Shown here: positions 7,769-15,263 of the stretch, one piece after another
Numbering within the stretch: the first letter of the stretch is position 1
Layout of the letters: the number at the start of each line of letters is the position of its first letter
NCBI RefSeq assembly: GCF_004349245.1
Contig: NZ_SMLC01000065.1
Location: forward strand, 1-38,029
Origin: Actinomadura sp. 6K520
GTDB taxonomy: Bacteria; Actinomycetota; Actinomycetes; Streptosporangiales; Streptosporangiaceae
DNA length: 38,029 bases
Direction of reading: 5' to 3'
Translations under genes and position numbers: made by a program
Notes under the pieces: generated by a model
Told to the model about the DNA's origin: nothing
The model's input: only the letters and a program-made list of their open reading frames with translations
The model's database searches: none

Positions 7769-9517
7769 TCAGTCCTCCAGGACCTCGATGACCGGGGCGG
7801 ACCCTTCGTTGACCGTTCCCATCGCCTCTTGCGAGACGCCCTCGCGCTTGCCGGTGATCTGCATCGGCGCGAAGGTCGACACCAGGTAGGTCCCCGGCGT
7901 CAGCACGTCCGGGCCCGGCACCCGGAGCGTGAATGTCTGGGTCCACTTGCTCTGGAATGCGCAATCCGCTGCTACGTAAGGCTGCGATTCATCGGTCTTC
8001 TTGCTCTCCGCCTGGACGAATACGGCTCCCGGGCCCGTTGGAAGCTCCTTGGGCTTTGCCGGGGGAACACGGTAGAACGCCAGGAACGCCTTGTCGGAGT
8101 CATCGGACGGGGCGTCGCTCTCGTACCAGCCGAACCCGTACTGGTTCACCACGTCGTCTCGCTTGGCGTCCTCCCCGAAGCACTGGCGTCGGCCGCCTGG
8201 CAGATACTTCGCACCGGCCGGCGTACGGGCTCGGAACTGCTCTACCAGCCGCAGGTTCGTCCCCGGCTTCACTCTGGCCGGAGTGACGGTCATGAGCAGA
8301 TCCATGTACGGCGTATCGGACGCGGGCATGTGCGGCTGCCCGGTCAGGGCTCCGGGCCGGGTGAAGTAGGCGTGGATCCCACCGCGGCTTTCTCCGCCGA
8401 CGCCCGGTCCCGAAGGCCATAGAACCCATGCGGCGATCACGGCGCCGACTCCGGCCGCACCGATCCCCGCGGCCCCCTTCGTCCCGCCGACCTTCGCCAG
8501 AAACCCCTTTGTTGCCGTCGTGCCGGTCTTCCCCAGGAAGTCCGCCGTCGCGGCGCCCTGGGCATAGCCGACCGCGCCGGACCCGATGGTTCCCGCGGCC
8601 GTGGCGGACGCCCCGGGAGCGAGCAGCGCGCCCCCGAGCATCGCGAGAGGGATGGCGGTCGCCACGGTTGCGGCGATCGCGCCGAGTGCGAGGAGGCCGC
8701 GTCGTTCCCAGTCGGGTCCGTATGTGCGGACGGCGATGGTCTCAAGTTCGTTCACGAATTGGTGGGCGTCCCAGATTCGGTCGGCCGGGCTCTTGGCCAT
8801 GCCTCGTTCGACCAGCGGACGCAGCACCTCGGGTACTCGGTCAAGAGGTGGCGGCGCATTGGTGTGGTCCGCCTTCAACGCGTCAAGAGTCGTCCCTCGG
8901 AAGGGCTTCTCGCCGCTGATGCATTCCACGAAGACGCAGGTGGCGGCGTAGAGGTCGGTGGCGGGTGTGGCGGGGGCGCCTGCCCATTGCTCGGGCGCCA
9001 TGTAGGCGGGGGTCCCACTGATGTCGCCGCTCCGTCCGGTGAGGACGGCGACTCCGAAGTCGATCAGTTTGCTCTGCCCGTCGTCCTGGACGAGAACGTT
9101 CGCGGGCTTGTAGTCGCGGTGGACCACCCCGGCTGCGTGTGCGGCTGCCAGTCCGAGAAGGGAGCCCTTCAACGTGGTCAGCGCTGCCTCTGGCGTTAGC
9201 GCCCCCCTGTGTTCGTCCAGTACTTTGCGGAGTGGGCGTCCGGCGACCGCTTCCAGGACGATCGCCGCAGCCCAGGGCGACTCCAGGTAGTCCAATAACC
9301 GTGCCACATGCGGGCTGGTCACCCGCTTGAGCATCTGGGCTTCGGCGCGGAACGTGTTCCGTGCCGCCGTGTCGCCCAGCATTCCGGGTGCCAGGTACTT
9401 GATCGCGACCGGCCCGCCGCCCGACTCATGCCGCGCCAGCACTACCTCGCCTTGGGCGCCGGTCCCTAACTCCGCCAACTCAATGAACCCGGGCAGCCGA
9501 TGTTCGCGCGACGTCAT
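7769..9517 (-). CDS. Membrane Ser/Thr protein kinase with extracytoplasmic domain
   Basis: 582 residues. The N-terminal Hanks-type kinase domain (about 10-265) has a Gly loop LGTGAQGEVV, Lys40 in VAIK, Glu59, HRDYKPAN with Asp135 and Asn140, DFG at 153-155 and YMAPEQW, so it should be active. Two hydrophobic stretches follow (GAIAATVATAIPLAMLGGAL and AGIGAAGVGAVIAAWVLWP) around a Gly/Ala/Thr-rich segment. A roughly 190-residue C-terminal domain with a few cysteines then follows, which I do not recognise and which is probably extracytoplasmic. The start ATG 9517 overlaps the stop of the secreted-protein gene (ATGA). It is the last gene of a three-gene operon with a lipoprotein and a secreted protein, which may feed signals to its sensor domain (inference). 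Confidence 0.9.
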   Translation of the reverse strand: MTSREHRLPGFIELAELGTGAQGEVVLARHESGGGPVAIKYLAPGMLGDTAARNTFRAEAQMLKRVTSPHVARLLDYLESPWAAAIVLEAVAGRPLRKVLDEHRGALTPEAALTTLKGSLLGLAAAHAAGVVHRDYKPANVLVQDDGQSKLIDFGVAVLTGRSGDISGTPAYMAPEQWAGAPATPATDLYAATCVFVECISGEKPFRGTTLDALKADHTNAPPPLDRVPEVLRPLVERGMAKSPADRIWDAHQFVNELETIAVRTYGPDWERRGLLALGAIAATVATAIPLAMLGGALLAPGASATAAGTIGSGAVGYAQGAATADFLGKTGTTATKGFLAKVGGTKGAAGIGAAGVGAVIAAWVLWPSGPGVGGESRGGIHAYFTRPGALTGQPHMPASDTPYMDLLMTVTPARVKPGTNLRLVEQFRARTPAGAKYLPGGRRQCFGEDAKRDDVVNQYGFGWYESDAPSDDSDKAFLAFYRVPPAKPKELPTGPGAVFVQAESKKTDESQPYVAADCAFQSKWTQTFTLRVPGPDVLTPGTYLVSTFAPMQITGKREGVSQEAMGTVNEGSAPVIEVLED

Positions 9518-10275
9518 TGACCCGTGTTGGTCTGGATCTCGCCCACGACGAGCGGGGTGGGCAGGGACGTGCTCGTCTGGTCGCCGAGGTCACCGCCGGG
9601 GGAGTCGCACTCGGCGCCCTCACAGGTCCAGGTGGCGTGCCAGGTGACGGTCGCGGTGATCTGGTACTTCCCGCCGGGTTGCCCGGTGGACGACCGCTTG
9701 TAGGTGTAATTGCAATCGTCGCCGTTCTTGCTGCCGGCGTTCTTGCAGACGAGCTGCTTCTCACCGAGGTTCCACGTGACCGACACGGGTTCCGCCGTCG
9801 CCTGGACCGTCTGATCGCCCGCACTCACCGGCTCGGTTCGCACGACGTCGAACCCGTCCACCCACAGCGACGTCCGCACGCGCACGTAGGTCTTCCCGTC
9901 CGGCGCGGTGTGCACCGTGGGGACGGGGAACCCCCTGGATGCCATGGCCTGTTCCACGAGTTGGGACGTGCTGGGGGCCGCGGGTGCCGGCGGCGGGCCG
10001 TCCACGGGGACGGTGCCGATCGCCTCGTCCGCCGTAAGTCCCTCGGGCGGGGGTGGTAGCACCGGTCCGCTGCTTCCTCCGCCCGTCCCCCCACTACCGC
10101 CCGACGAGCCGGGCCTGGTGGAGATCGGATTGCAGAACAGGTCGTCTCCCGGAAGCCGGCAGTCATCGGCTCGGGCTGGCAGGGCGGTCAGCGCGGCCAG
10201 GGCGGGCGTCACGAGGCTGACCGCGACGATCGTGGCGGTCGTCGTCCGGCGGCGGGTGGGGGGTTGGGGAGACAT
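9514..10275 (-). CDS. Secreted protein of unknown function
   Basis: 253 residues from ATG 10275. A signal peptide is clear: basic MSPQPPTRRRTTT, hydrophobic ATIVAVSLVTPALAALTALP and a cleavage region ARA-DD. After a Gly/Ser/Pro-rich linker (about 55-100) comes a domain with FPVPTVHTAPDGKTYVRVRTSLWV and a beta-rich part containing several cysteines (VCKNAGSKNGDDCNYTYKRSS, then WTCEGAECDSPGG) that probably form disulfides. I do not recognise a named family. It sits 23 nt after the lipoprotein gene and overlaps the kinase start by 4 nt, so all three should be co-transcribed. A role as partner or ligand-binding component for the kinase is only inferred. Confidence 0.8.
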   Translation of the reverse strand: MSPQPPTRRRTTTATIVAVSLVTPALAALTALPARADDCRLPGDDLFCNPISTRPGSSGGSGGTGGGSSGPVLPPPPEGLTADEAIGTVPVDGPPPAPAAPSTSQLVEQAMASRGFPVPTVHTAPDGKTYVRVRTSLWVDGFDVVRTEPVSAGDQTVQATAEPVSVTWNLGEKQLVCKNAGSKNGDDCNYTYKRSSTGQPGGKYQITATVTWHATWTCEGAECDSPGGDLGDQTSTSLPTPLVVGEIQTNTGQ

Positions 10276-10298
10276 CGGGTGTCCTTCCCTGCGGGCCG

Positions 10299-10889
10299 TC
10301 AGCATTTCTCGTCCCGGGCGGTGGCGGCGGCCTTCCAGGTGCCGGAGTCGAATTGGAGGGTCGTCCGCTGCACGTAGGCCGCGCCTGGGCCTCCGTCGAT
10401 GCGTTCGCCGGTCTCGGCGGAGTAGCGGTAGGCGGCGAGTGTGCGTACGCAGTCGATGACGTAGACCTTGGTGCTGTCCTTCGAGCGGGCGTAGACGCGC
10501 GGGTTGAACGTGTTGCTGAAGCGCCAGATCTCGCCCTTCGCCTTGGTGGCCTCGACGTCCTCGGTGACCTGGCTGAGGAGGGGGTCCATGGCGACGGCGT
10601 TCAGTTCGGACGGGTCGTTCTGCTCGTACGCCTTCTTGTAGGCGGCCTGGTATTCGCGGTAGCGGTCCAGCACCGTCTTGAAGAGTTGCGCCGTGGGGAT
10701 CGCGGACGGTGCGGCGGCGGTCGGGGACGGGGCCGCGCCGCTCTCGAAGGAGCCGTTGGGGGCCAGTTCGCCGCTGGACGCCGGGTCCGACGAACCGCAT
10801 CCGGCGGCCGCGCAGACCGCGAGAAGGATGGGCAGCGCGGCGGCGCGAGTCAAGCTCTGCGGGGAGGAACGTACCAACCGGGCGCGCAT
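10299..10889 (-). CDS. Lipoprotein of unknown function, first gene of kinase operon
   Basis: 196 residues from ATG 10889, preceded at 6 nt by AGGG; ATG 10895 is an in-frame alternative without a usable site. A lipoprotein signal is evident: basic MRARLVRSSPQSLTR, hydrophobic AAALPILLAVCAAA and lipobox AAGC. After a Ser/Pro/Ala linker, a domain with FKTVLDRYREYQAAYKKAYEQ, then RVYARSKDSTKVYVIDCVRT and YVQRTTLQFDSGTWKAAATA resembles the alpha+beta fold of NTF2-like secreted domains, but I cannot name the family. The open frame upstream is read-through, not coding. It precedes the secreted-protein gene by 23 nt in the kinase operon. Confidence 0.8.
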   Translation of the reverse strand: MRARLVRSSPQSLTRAAALPILLAVCAAAGCGSSDPASSGELAPNGSFESGAAPSPTAAAPSAIPTAQLFKTVLDRYREYQAAYKKAYEQNDPSELNAVAMDPLLSQVTEDVEATKAKGEIWRFSNTFNPRVYARSKDSTKVYVIDCVRTLAAYRYSAETGERIDGGPGAAYVQRTTLQFDSGTWKAAATARDEKC

Positions 10890-10983
10890 CGCCATCCCTG
10901 AGCGGCAGCCGACAACGGGGCGAGATACGCGCGAAAGCTTACAGAGGTGCGTGTGGCGAGAAAAGAGATTCGTTGCGAACCGG

Positions 10984-11014
10984 TTGACCTCAACCATGCC
11001 TGAGGTTGCAGGCT
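10984..11014 (+). promoter_or_regulatory. MerR/SoxR-type promoter-operator
   Basis: TTGACC at 10984-10989 is followed after 19 nt by CAGGCT at 11009-11014. A 20-bp imperfect palindrome (ACCTCA, eight bases, TGAGGT) lies at 10987-11006. A 19-bp spacer filled by a dyad is the hallmark of promoters activated by MerR-family regulators, and the ACCTCA/TGAGGT arms resemble SoxR-type boxes. It lies 32 nt before the oxidoreductase start at 11046. The -10 is a weak match, as expected for an activator-dependent promoter. No MerR gene is adjacent. Confidence 0.65.
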
Positions 11015-11045
11015 TCGGATGAGTGACGTGATCGGAGGGGTTCGC

Positions 11046-11984
11046 ATGCGTGCGGTGTGGTTGAAGGAGTTCGGCGGGCCGGAGATGCTCGTGCCCGGGG
11101 ACGCGCCGGAGCCGGTGCCGGCTGAGGGGGAGGCGCTGATCGAGGTCGAGTTCGCGAACATCACGTTCGTGGAGACGCAGATGCGGGCGGGGGCGTCGCC
11201 GTTCCCGATGAAGGACCCGCCGGTCATCCTCGGCAACGGCGTCGGGGGAGTGGTGAAGGCGGTCGGGCCGGGTGCCGACACGGGGTTGGTCGGGCGCCGG
11301 GTCGTGAGCGCCACCGGCGGCACCGGTGCCTATGCGGAGCTGGTCGCGGTGGACGCCGCGGGCATGGTCGACGTCCCCGGTGACCTGCCGCTCGACGAGG
11401 CCGTGGCGTTGCTGGCCGACGGGCGCACCGCGGTGATGATGCTCCGGGCCGTGGGGCCGAGGCCGGGCGAGCGGGTTCTGGTGGAGGCGGCGGCCGGCGG
11501 GGTCGGGACGCTGCTCGTCCAGCTGGCGAAGGCGGCCGGGGCGACGGTCGTGGCGGCGGCCGGCGGTGCCCGCAAGGTGGCGGTGGCGTTGCGGCAGGGC
11601 GCGGACGAGGCCGTCGACTACCGGGAACCGGGCTGGACGAACAGGCTCGACGGGGTGGACGTCGTCCTCGACGGCGTCGGCGGTGATGTGGCGCGCGAAG
11701 CCTTCACGCTGCTCGGCGCCGGTGGCCGCATGGTCAGTTTCGGCCTGGCGAGCGGTGAGTGGGCGAACATCCCGGAGGACGAGGCGACCAAGCGTGGGGT
11801 GGAGCTTGTCCGGCCGACGGCGACGCCGGAGCAACTGCGGGAGTTCACGCGCATGGCGCTCACGGGCAACCTGAAGCCGGTGATCGGGCAGCGGTTCCCC
11901 CTCGAACGCGCGGCCGACGCGCACGCGGCGATCGAGTCGCGGGCGACCGTCGGGAAGACGCTCCTGGAGGTCCGGCGTCCCTAG
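11046..11984 (+). CDS. Zinc-independent MDR quinone oxidoreductase-like protein
   Basis: 312 residues from ATG 11046, with GGAGGGG 5 nt upstream (an in-frame ATG at 11019 has no site). The GroES-like N-terminal half (MRAVWLKEFGGPEMLVPGD) and Rossmann half with VLVEAAAGGVGTLLVQLAKA mark the medium-chain dehydrogenase/reductase superfamily. The AAxGGVGT NADPH-binding motif and the absence of the zinc-site cysteines place it with quinone oxidoreductase/crystallin-zeta enzymes. Expected activity: NADPH-dependent reduction of quinones or enones in the cytoplasm. The MerR/SoxR-like promoter upstream suggests induction by redox-active or electrophilic compounds. Its stop shares CTAG with the convergent hydrolase gene. 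Confidence 0.9.
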   Translation: MRAVWLKEFGGPEMLVPGDAPEPVPAEGEALIEVEFANITFVETQMRAGASPFPMKDPPVILGNGVGGVVKAVGPGADTGLVGRRVVSATGGTGAYAELVAVDAAGMVDVPGDLPLDEAVALLADGRTAVMMLRAVGPRPGERVLVEAAAGGVGTLLVQLAKAAGATVVAAAGGARKVAVALRQGADEAVDYREPGWTNRLDGVDVVLDGVGGDVAREAFTLLGAGGRMVSFGLASGEWANIPEDEATKRGVELVRPTATPEQLREFTRMALTGNLKPVIGQRFPLERAADAHAAIESRATVGKTLLEVRRP

Positions 11985-13186
11985 CGCACCTTCTCCAGGA
12001 ACGTGCCGAGTGCGCGTTCGTAGACGGCGGGGTCGACGTTCCACGACTCGGTGTGGTCGCCCGGCGTGGTGATGTGGGTGACCATGCCGGGCGGCGCCGC
12101 CGCGGCGAAGGTGTGGGCGGGGCCGTTGGCGACGGTGGCGTCGTCGGCGGCGGTGAAGAGCAGGACGGGTGTCCGCAGCTCCGGCGCGTACCGGCGGTGG
12201 TCGAAGTCGGTCAGGTCGATGCCGATACGCCACTCCAGGACGCGTTTCGCCACACCGATGATGGGTCCGGGCAGGTTGCGGGCGTCGCCTTGCTTGTCGA
12301 GGGTGGCGCTCCAGTCGAGCACAGGAGAGTCGAGCACGACCCCACGCACGAACGACGGGTCCCGGCGCAGGGTCGTCATCGCCATCGCCCCGCCCATGGA
12401 CCAGCCGTACAGGACGACGCCCGTGGCCCCGTGTGCGCGTGCGTAGCCCATGGCTGAGACGACGTCCTCCCATTCGGTGTTGCCGAGATGGTTCTTGCCG
12501 TCGCTGGAGGAGGGCGCACCCACATCGTTCCGGTATGCGATCGACATCATCGGCAGACCCGCCTCATGGACGGTGCGCATGACGCGAAACGTCTCCGCCT
12601 TGTCGGAGTTCCGTCCATGGACGCCGATGACCCATGTGCTCTTGGGCGTCTTCCCCGGCAGCAGCCACGCGGGCATGGGGCCGACCCTGGACGGATACGT
12701 GATGTCCTGAAACGGCAGCCCGAGCGCCTTCTCGGGGTCGCCGTCGTACATCCAGTGGTCGATGGCCGCGGCGGCGCCCTTCGCCAAGGTGCCGTCGACG
12801 ACGGACGAGACCTCCCGCACGACCCGCCGTTCGTCCCCGCCGACGACGGGTCCGAGCAGGGCGCGCCCGTCCTTCCACACCAGCGCCCAGGTTCCCGCGC
12901 GCTCGGTGGTCGCGGTCCGGGGCAGGGTGACCGTGTCGTTCCCCGCGTCCACGATGACCAGCGGGTACTCGGCCGTGCGGTCGACCTCGATGGCGACGCC
13001 GGCGAAGTACCAGCCGATTCCGCCAACGACCGTACCCAGCAGCACGGTGAGCGCGGCGGCCGTCGCCATCAGCGCGCGGACACGGCGGCGGGGCCGCCCG
13101 GACCGCGGCGGCGCGGGGACGGCAGGGGCAGGCGGCTCTGGTGCGGCAGAGCCCGCTGCGGCGGAATCCGGTGGGGAAGTCGACAC
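11981..13186 (-). CDS. Membrane-anchored alpha/beta hydrolase
   Basis: 401 residues from GTG 13186; upstream residues in frame look non-coding. A Pro/Ala-rich cytoplasmic N-terminus (1-35) with RPRRRVR precedes one membrane helix at about 38-62. The rest is extracytoplasmic: an unrecognised region (65-180) and an alpha/beta hydrolase domain with WVIGVHGRNSDKAET at the oxyanion region, GWSMGG with nucleophile Ser263, a candidate Asp in LLFTAADDATV and His in TTPGDHTESW. It resembles the BEM46/prolyl-oligopeptidase-like hydrolases; the substrate is unknown. The gene is convergent with the oxidoreductase and the two stops overlap in CTAG. It appears to be a single-gene unit. Confidence 0.85.
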   Translation of the reverse strand: MSTSPPDSAAAGSAAPEPPAPAVPAPPRSGRPRRRVRALMATAAALTVLLGTVVGGIGWYFAGVAIEVDRTAEYPLVIVDAGNDTVTLPRTATTERAGTWALVWKDGRALLGPVVGGDERRVVREVSSVVDGTLAKGAAAAIDHWMYDGDPEKALGLPFQDITYPSRVGPMPAWLLPGKTPKSTWVIGVHGRNSDKAETFRVMRTVHEAGLPMMSIAYRNDVGAPSSSDGKNHLGNTEWEDVVSAMGYARAHGATGVVLYGWSMGGAMAMTTLRRDPSFVRGVVLDSPVLDWSATLDKQGDARNLPGPIIGVAKRVLEWRIGIDLTDFDHRRYAPELRTPVLLFTAADDATVANGPAHTFAAAAPPGMVTHITTPGDHTESWNVDPAVYERALGTFLEKVR

Positions 13187-13306
13187 GGCATGAGAAGTTA
13201 ACCCTCCCGGGCGAGCGTCGCGAACGCCCGGGTCACCGCGCAATATGTCGATCCGTGCGGTTAATCTGCCGGAAAGGTGCCATCGGCGCGGTACCGGGGC
13301 GGCCGG

Positions 13307-13969
13307 TCAGGCGCCGCCGATCGCGGAGACGAGCCCGACCGCCAGCAGCATGTCGAGGTGGATGAACGTCTCCAGCTTCGCGCCCGGCGGTATGTCCGCG
13401 TCGTAGGCGAGCCGGTCGAGGACGGCGAGCGCGCCGGGGCTGCCGAGGTCGTCGGCCAGCGCGGTCTCCGCCTCCGCGGCGTGCTCGCGGCTCATCGGGC
13501 GCCCCGGGGCGTTCGCCCACTCCGCGACGGCGGTGCGCCACCGGTCCAGCCGTTCGGCGGCCTGCGCCACGGTCTCCCCGGAAAGCTTCAGCGGCGCCCG
13601 GTACGGGACCTCCAGCATCGCCAGGCGCACGGCCAGCGGGTCCGCCGACGCCCAATCCCCGGTCTCGGGCGGCACGGTCAGGGTGAGCCCGTCCGCGCCG
13701 GCGCCGCTGCCGGAGATGTACACGTCGGCGTTCGGAAGCGGCGCGTCGAGCACCTCGAACAGCTCGACGTTGTAGTCCGAGCAGTCAGCGGCCAGGGATG
13801 AGGTGCCCGCGACCCGGACGCGCTTCCCGGCGCGTTGCGCGACGCGGCGCAGCAGGTCGGCGACGACCAGGACGCGCCGCCCCTCGCCGTCCAGGATCTG
13901 GACGCGCAGGCCGGGGCCGCCGGGCAGCGGCTCGGTCCGCCCGGTGCGATGGTCGTACAACCGGAGCAT
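13307..13969 (-). CDS. Cysteinyl-tRNA synthetase-derived protein lacking catalytic motifs
   Basis: 220 residues from ATG 13969, with AGGG 7 nt upstream. The start MLRLYDHRTGRTEPLPGGPG looks like the first strand of CysRS or MshC. The C-terminal half follows the CysRS helical region: RLAMLEVPYRAPLKLSGETV (normally HYRSPLNFS...) and AAEAETALADDLGSPGALAVL (normally DDDLNTPEAL). The catalytic core between them is cut to about 90 residues; HIGH, the zinc-site cysteines and KMSKS are absent, so aminoacylation is not expected. Related actinobacterial proteins of this size exist and are often mislabelled as cysteinyl-tRNA synthetase. A tRNA- or protein-binding role is speculation. It lies 42 nt after the methyltransferase gene on the same strand. 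Confidence 0.7.
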   Translation of the reverse strand: MLRLYDHRTGRTEPLPGGPGLRVQILDGEGRRVLVVADLLRRVAQRAGKRVRVAGTSSLAADCSDYNVELFEVLDAPLPNADVYISGSGAGADGLTLTVPPETGDWASADPLAVRLAMLEVPYRAPLKLSGETVAQAAERLDRWRTAVAEWANAPGRPMSREHAAEAETALADDLGSPGALAVLDRLAYDADIPPGAKLETFIHLDMLLAVGLVSAIGGA

Positions 13970-14011
13970 GCCTCAACCCTAGGACGGGCCGTCCCGTCCC
14001 GGGGCGGCGGG

Positions 14012-14824
14012 TCACAGCTGGGGGTCGGCGGCGAACGGACCGAAGGGCAGCGGGGTGGCGCTGTCGGCCTTGCGGACCGCCGCGAACCGCAGCCGGACAT
14101 AGTCGGCGACCCACCCGGACTCGCGGCGCAGCGCCGGCGCGGCCAGGTCGTTGACCCGCTTGAGCAGCGGGTCGACGATCTCCGGCGGAACGTCGGCGAG
14201 GGCGCGGGCCGCGTAGGCGCGGACCCAGTCGGCGGCGCCGTCGGGCCCCTCGGTCATCCGGGTCGGGCGGTCGGCGTGCTCCAGCAGCCGGAGCGTGAAC
14301 CCGGCCTCCTCCAGCCTGGCCGCGTACTCGGCGGGCGTTGGGAAGTACCAGGGAAGCTCGGGCTCGCCGAGGCCGAACACGCGCCACGCGGTCTGCATCG
14401 CGACGATCAGCTCGGCGCAGTTGCCCGCGCCGCCCAGCTCGCCGACGAACCGCCCGCCGGGACGCAGCGCCGCGTACACGCGCCCGATCACGGCGTCGGG
14501 GTCGCGGTTCATCCAGTGCAGCGCCGCGTTCGAGGCCACCGCGTCGAACGACTCCCCGACGGTGAAGTCGTGGGCGTCGCCGACGATGAACGAGAGCCCG
14601 GGGTTCGCGGCGGCGGCCTGGGCGACCATCTCGGGGCTGCCGTCGATGCCCAGCACCTCGGCGCCACGCTCTGCGATCTCCGCGCTGAACGTCCCCGTCC
14701 CGCACCCGAGATCGATGACCCGTTCGCCGGGCTGCGGATCGAGCAGGTCGACCAGGGGCGCGCCGTGCGCGGAGACGTACCCGAAAGCGGAGTCGTACGT
14801 CGTCACGGCCCAATTCACTGTCAT
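14012..14824 (-). CDS. Class I SAM-dependent methyltransferase (trans-aconitate 2-methyltransferase-like)
   Basis: 270 residues from ATG 14824. Motif I is RVIDLGCGTGTFS at 35-47, followed by an acidic residue in VLGIDGSPEM, motif II-like FDAVASNAALHWM and motif III RPGGRFVGELGG. The ALHWM segment and overall length match the Tam/biotin-synthesis-BioC-like small-molecule methyltransferases; the substrate is not predictable. No Shine-Dalgarno site precedes the start (GATAAATT then ATG). It is followed 42 nt later by the CysRS-derived gene, so they may be co-transcribed, and is divergent from the small gene at 14864. Confidence 0.87.
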   Translation of the reverse strand: MTVNWAVTTYDSAFGYVSAHGAPLVDLLDPQPGERVIDLGCGTGTFSAEIAERGAEVLGIDGSPEMVAQAAAANPGLSFIVGDAHDFTVGESFDAVASNAALHWMNRDPDAVIGRVYAALRPGGRFVGELGGAGNCAELIVAMQTAWRVFGLGEPELPWYFPTPAEYAARLEEAGFTLRLLEHADRPTRMTEGPDGAADWVRAYAARALADVPPEIVDPLLKRVNDLAAPALRRESGWVADYVRLRFAAVRKADSATPLPFGPFAADPQL

Positions 14825-14863
14825 AATTTATCGGACAAACACGAGGTAGAGGCGGCGTTTGGG

Positions 14864-15205
14864 ATGGCGGACGTCACGTCCGAGGTGCGGATCATCGGCT
14901 CCGAGGGGCCGGGCGGCCTCACGCTGCGCACGTCGGGCCTGTCCGCCGGAGATCTCCCGGAGCTCTGCGTGCCGGGGCTTCCGCCCTATCTGGGCCAGGG
15001 CTGGGCGCGCGTCCTCGCCGCCCTGGCGAAGCGTCTGGCGGCGTCCGCCGGGGTCCCCGCGAGCATCACGCTCGGAGCGGACGTTGAGATCAGTCTCACA
15101 CCCGCGGGTGACGGCGTGCTGGCCCCGGGGCCGCCGCCGGGGCACGACGCCGACGGCTGGCACCGGGACGTCCTGCTGCGCCTGTTCCCGGAGGCCCGCA
15201 CCTGA
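14864..15205 (+). CDS. Small hypothetical protein
   Basis: 113 residues from ATG 14864. The sequence has strand-rich blocks (SEVRIIGSEGPGGLTLRTSG), then LGQGWARVLAALAKRLAASAG and a short strand VEISLTPAGDGVLAPGPPPG, ending WHRDVLLRLFPEART. There is no signal peptide, cysteine or membrane segment. I do not recognise the family. G/C-rich third positions and a position between two divergent/co-directional genes support it being real. It lies 58 nt before the enoyl-CoA hydratase gene on the same strand and is divergent from the methyltransferase; a functional link to either is not evident. Confidence 0.6.
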   Translation: MADVTSEVRIIGSEGPGGLTLRTSGLSAGDLPELCVPGLPPYLGQGWARVLAALAKRLAASAGVPASITLGADVEISLTPAGDGVLAPGPPPGHDADGWHRDVLLRLFPEART

Positions 15206-15263
15206 CCGGCGCCCCTGTTCCTAGAATCGGATTCTGTCGAGCAGGCCGGAGAAGGGATCGCAG

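Noticed and set aside
10896..12473. A 724-residue open frame on the minus strand running into the lipoprotein gene
   Set aside because: It reads across the promoter and the opposite-strand oxidoreductase gene. Only the part from ATG 10889 has a signal peptide and coding bias in the right phase.
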